From positions 1-42,477 of the forward strand of contig JAPKMO010000027.1 in assembly GCA_026645945.1 (NCBI GenBank): a DNA stretch of 42,477 nt, read 5' to 3'. Of this stretch, positions 40,057 through 42,477 are shown piece after piece (position 1 is the first letter of the stretch; every line of letters starts with the position of its first letter). Under the pieces are notes generated by a model. That model saw only the letters and a program-made list of their open reading frames with translations, was not told the DNA's origin and did no database searches. The DNA is from Anaerolineae bacterium. Lineage in GTDB: Bacteria > Chloroflexota > Anaerolineae > Aggregatilineales > Phototrophicaceae. Both the position numbers and the translations under genes were made by a program.

Positions 40057-40085
40057 TTCCGAAGAATGTAAAATATCTTAGTATC

Positions 40086-40160
40086 TATCCGTAAACCGAT
40101 TGATCTGATAGCAGAACAGTGGGCTTAAGCCCACTGTCTGGTGGGTTTACGGATAAACTC
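40086..40160. mobile_element. Dispersed palindromic element, full copy C (inverted)
   Basis: TATCCGTAAACC (40086-40097) and GGTTTACGGATA (40144-40155) are perfect terminal inverted repeats around CAGTGGGCTTAAGCCCACTG. It is the reverse complement of the element at 17741-17815 with a few substitutions. Located just upstream of the large helical gene's start. Confidence 0.85.
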
Positions 40161-40179
40161 TTATTCCCCATACTATAGT

Positions 40180-40287
40180 TCAGGCCGGGCTTCCGTGCCA
40201 GAGTACGGTTGTCCCCACCAGGGCCATCGCGTGAGGATACCCGATCATAAGTTCAATGTCCTGCGCTTCCTTCAACATCTTCGCCAT
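40180..40287 (-). pseudogene. Short open frame, possible gene remnant (35 aa)
   Basis: On the minus strand ATG 40285-40287 opens a 35-residue frame (MAKMLKEAQDIELMIGYPHA, then MALVGTTVLWHGSPA). The frame is open upstream for a further 25 codons (to about 40362) without a start (e.g. FKAASFHHYPVRKRLV). It reads like the end of a real protein rather than random sequence, but I recognise no family. The rest of 40161-40609 holds no convincing gene. A leader motif shared with 17842 (ACGCACGATAAA) occurs at 40584. Confidence 0.22.
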
Positions 40288-40609
40288 GACCAGGCGTTTG
40301 CGAACCGGGTAATGGTGAAAGCTGGCGGCTTTGAATTTGGCTTCTATCCAACTGCGCTGTTTTTAAGACTCGCATGGTTCTAACCACGCCCTGACCACCG
40401 GCACAGCGTAAATTGCTGCTCATGATTTTATTATCGCATAGATTACGAATCCGGTCTAGCAATCTGATATTCCATTTTCCTTACAAATCGTGGGGAAATA
40501 TCTTAATCCTGCCGCGCGGCGCGGCGACTTCATCTTCTTAACCTGTTTTTAGCGCCCGATTAATCGAGGCATGTTAACTTGGGACGCACGATAAAAGAGG
40601 ACAATAACC

Positions 40610-42304
40610 ATGAGAAACAAGAATTTCTGGCTTATAACCCTGCTGGTCGTACTGCTGCTGGCGGGCAGCGTTGCTGCCCAGGACGGAAATACGCTGCCCA
40701 ACGGCGTGGCCGCTGGGGATGTGACCCCGACGACGGCGGTTTTGTGGGCGCGCAGCACCACCATGTCCGTCACCTTTGAAATCGCCACCGACCCGGAATT
40801 CGCCACTATCATCACCACTGGCAGCGGCAGCGGCCCGGCAGCCATGCCGCCGGGTTTGGCACCGCTGAAGCTGGAAGTCACCGGCCTGACGCCGGGAACG
40901 CAGTATTACTACCGCGCGACCGATTTTGATGGCGCGACGGCAGCCGGCACATTCCGCACCCCGGCGGAAGTTGGCGAGCGGCGCGGGCTGCGTTTCGGCG
41001 TCACCGGCGACTGGCGCGGCGAGATGGCTCCCTACCCGGCAGTTTCCAATGTGGCCGAAATGGGGTTGGACTTTTTTATGCTGCATGGTGATACCATCTA
41101 TGCCGACTATCCTTCGCCGGACGTACCGCTCGGTCAGGCCATCACGTTTGAGGACTTTTACCGCAAACATGCCGAAGTTTATGGCGAACGTTACGGCCTG
41201 AACACCTGGGCGGACGTGCGCGCTTCGACGGCCATCTTCGCCACCATTGACGACCATGAAGTAACCAACGACTTCGCCGGGGGCGCAGCGCCAGAAACCG
41301 ACCCGCGTTTTACGCCCAGTGACGCCGAATTCATCAATGATACCGAACTGTACGAAACCGGCCTAAGCGCCTTCCAGGACTATAACCCCCTGCGCGACGA
41401 ATTCTACGGTGATACCGGCGACCCACGCACCGCCCAAGAACGCAAGCTGTACCGCTACCGTACCTTCGGCAGCGACGCCGCCCTGTTCATCCTTGATGCG
41501 CGTTCGTTCCGTGATCCCGCGCTGCCCAACGTCGAGGAATTTACGATGGAGCAGATCGGGCCATTCCTGGCCGCCACCTTCGAGCCGGGGCGCACTATGC
41601 TCGGCGCGGCGCAGTTGGCCGACCTGAAAGCTGACCTGCTGGATGCCCAGAACCAGGGCATCCTGTGGAAGTTCGTGATGGTACCGGAGCCAATCCAGAA
41701 CCTCGGCCCGCTTAACGCTGGCGACCGTTTCGAGGGTTATGCCGCCGAACGCACCGAACTGCTGAAGTTCATCGTGGACAACCAGATCGCCAATGTGGTG
41801 TTCGTCACCGCCGACATTCATGGCACGCTGGTGAACAACATCACCTACCAAGACGCTCCCGGCGGCGCGCAAATCGCCACCGGCACGTTTGAAATCAGCG
41901 TCGGTTCGACGGCCTTCGACGCGCCGTTTGGCCCGACGGTGGTCGCGCTGGCCGCAGGTCTGGACTTCATCACGCCACAGCAGCGCGCCCTGTATAACGT
42001 CGCGCCGCCGGTCCTTAAGGAGAGTTTTATCGCCGAACTGGTCAATGGGCAGATTGAGCCGCTGGGTTACGACCCGATTGGGCTGGAAGGGTCAGACATC
42101 CAGGCCGAACTGGTTTCGGGCGGTTATCTGGTGACCGGCAGCTACGGTTGGACACTGTTTGAAATCAACGCCGAAACCGGCGCGCTGCGTATCGTCACCT
42201 ATGGCATTCCGTATTATACCCAGAGCGAGCTGGTGGCCGACCCGGAAAAATACATCACGCTGGAACCCGCCATTTTGAACGAGTTTGTGGTCACGCCGAA
42301 ATAA
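40610..42304 (+). CDS. Secreted PhoD-like phosphatase/phosphodiesterase
   Basis: 564 residues with a signal peptide (NFWLITLLVVLLLAGSVAAQ). A fibronectin/PhoD N-domain (about 25-120; GVAAGDVTPTTAVLWARST and GLTPGTQYYYRATDFDG) precedes a metallophosphoesterase domain: FGVTGDWRG (metal Asp), MLHGDTIYAD, TIDDHEVTNDF (metal/catalytic His), FILDARSFRDP and VFVTADIHGTLVNN. This matches the alkaline phosphatase D family, which hydrolyses phosphomonoesters or diesters outside the cytoplasm and typically uses Fe/Ca. GAGGACAATAACC precedes the ATG. PhoD enzymes usually travel by Tat, but no twin-Arg is seen; the N-terminus (RNKNFW) looks Sec-type. It is isolated from the neighbouring genes. Confidence 0.9.
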   Translation: MRNKNFWLITLLVVLLLAGSVAAQDGNTLPNGVAAGDVTPTTAVLWARSTTMSVTFEIATDPEFATIITTGSGSGPAAMPPGLAPLKLEVTGLTPGTQYYYRATDFDGATAAGTFRTPAEVGERRGLRFGVTGDWRGEMAPYPAVSNVAEMGLDFFMLHGDTIYADYPSPDVPLGQAITFEDFYRKHAEVYGERYGLNTWADVRASTAIFATIDDHEVTNDFAGGAAPETDPRFTPSDAEFINDTELYETGLSAFQDYNPLRDEFYGDTGDPRTAQERKLYRYRTFGSDAALFILDARSFRDPALPNVEEFTMEQIGPFLAATFEPGRTMLGAAQLADLKADLLDAQNQGILWKFVMVPEPIQNLGPLNAGDRFEGYAAERTELLKFIVDNQIANVVFVTADIHGTLVNNITYQDAPGGAQIATGTFEISVGSTAFDAPFGPTVVALAAGLDFITPQQRALYNVAPPVLKESFIAELVNGQIEPLGYDPIGLEGSDIQAELVSGGYLVTGSYGWTLFEINAETGALRIVTYGIPYYTQSELVADPEKYITLEPAILNEFVVTPK

Positions 42305-42336
42305 CCCGCGCAGAAAACAGACTCAACGCAGATATA

Positions 42337-42369
42337 CCCTGGGGGAGCGCACACCGGCGCTCCCCAGGG
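42337..42369 (+). terminator. Strong hairpin after the PhoD-like gene
   Basis: CCCTGGGGGAGCGC (42337-42350) pairs with GCGCTCCCCAGGG (42357-42369) with one extra G. No T-run follows, so it may be a stabilising hairpin or a repeat rather than an intrinsic terminator. The remaining 108 bases to the window end show no gene. Confidence 0.55.
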
Positions 42370-42477
42370 CGGCCACGTAACGGGCAGATCTCGTCCCCGG
42401 CCACGCTCCCGAATGCGCCGCGCGGAGTGAGGGCGGAGCAGAACAGTGCGCTTACTGAGCTTGAGGCATTTTCATGC

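Overview
The window looks like chromosomal DNA from a GC-rich bacterium, most probably a member of the Chloroflexota (Anaerolineae-like). That placement is an inference. It rests on a T-box-controlled pheS, Thr/Pro-rich 'PTPTP' linkers in exported proteins, Uma2-family and four-helix-bundle (23S rRNA intervening-sequence type) genes, a multi-PAS kinase, and many short dispersed palindromic repeats. No rRNA, tRNA, CRISPR array, phage module or complete insertion sequence was seen.

Layout. Positions 1-1015 hold a small minus-strand module: an excisionase/MerR-like DNA-binding protein, a coupled tiny ORF, a terminator and small unknown ORFs. Positions 1088-8699 hold the phenylalanyl-tRNA synthetase region. 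A promoter and a T-box leader with a UUC specifier are followed by a four-helix-bundle gene that sits between the T-box terminator and pheS. An SGNH-fold protein, a small membrane protein and a YeiH-type exporter then separate pheS from pheT. Positions 8835-10474 hold a lipoprotein with a degenerate alpha/beta-hydrolase fold and a methyltransferase, overlapping by 4 bp. Positions 10591-12578 hold two tandem paralogues of an unknown secreted six-cysteine protein, each with its own similar terminator.

Positions 13065-20550 are the most distinctive block: four consecutive exported or membrane-anchored proteins sharing a clan GH-A-like glycosidase domain with a Trp-Asn-Glu acid/base motif and a second conserved Glu. 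One also carries SH3-like repeats and one carries a GH18-like domain that lacks its catalytic Glu. A CopD-like membrane protein and a GT-C glycosyltransferase-like membrane protein follow on the same strand, then RNase Z. This suggests an envelope-glycan or cell-surface system. A promoter plus a terminator-like hairpin precede the first gene, so attenuation is possible.

Positions 24273-33622 are mainly minus-strand housekeeping and accessory genes: a four-PAS histidine kinase, RimO, a cyclase-family hydrolase coupled to a Uma2 nuclease-like gene, a nucleoside deaminase, a PHP phosphoesterase, a RodZ-like HTH membrane protein and ribosomal protein L9. Positions 34042-40056 hold a TIR-transmembrane protein with 14 WD40 repeats, convergent by 12 bp with a 1069-residue helical protein whose N-terminus resembles GTPase-associated (GAP1-like) proteins. 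A secreted PhoD-like phosphatase/phosphodiesterase closes the window.

The intergenic DNA contains at least four related short inverted-repeat elements. The divergent one sits inside a copy of a small conserved sequence whose uninterrupted counterpart lies about 1 kb away, which reveals a TTA target duplication.
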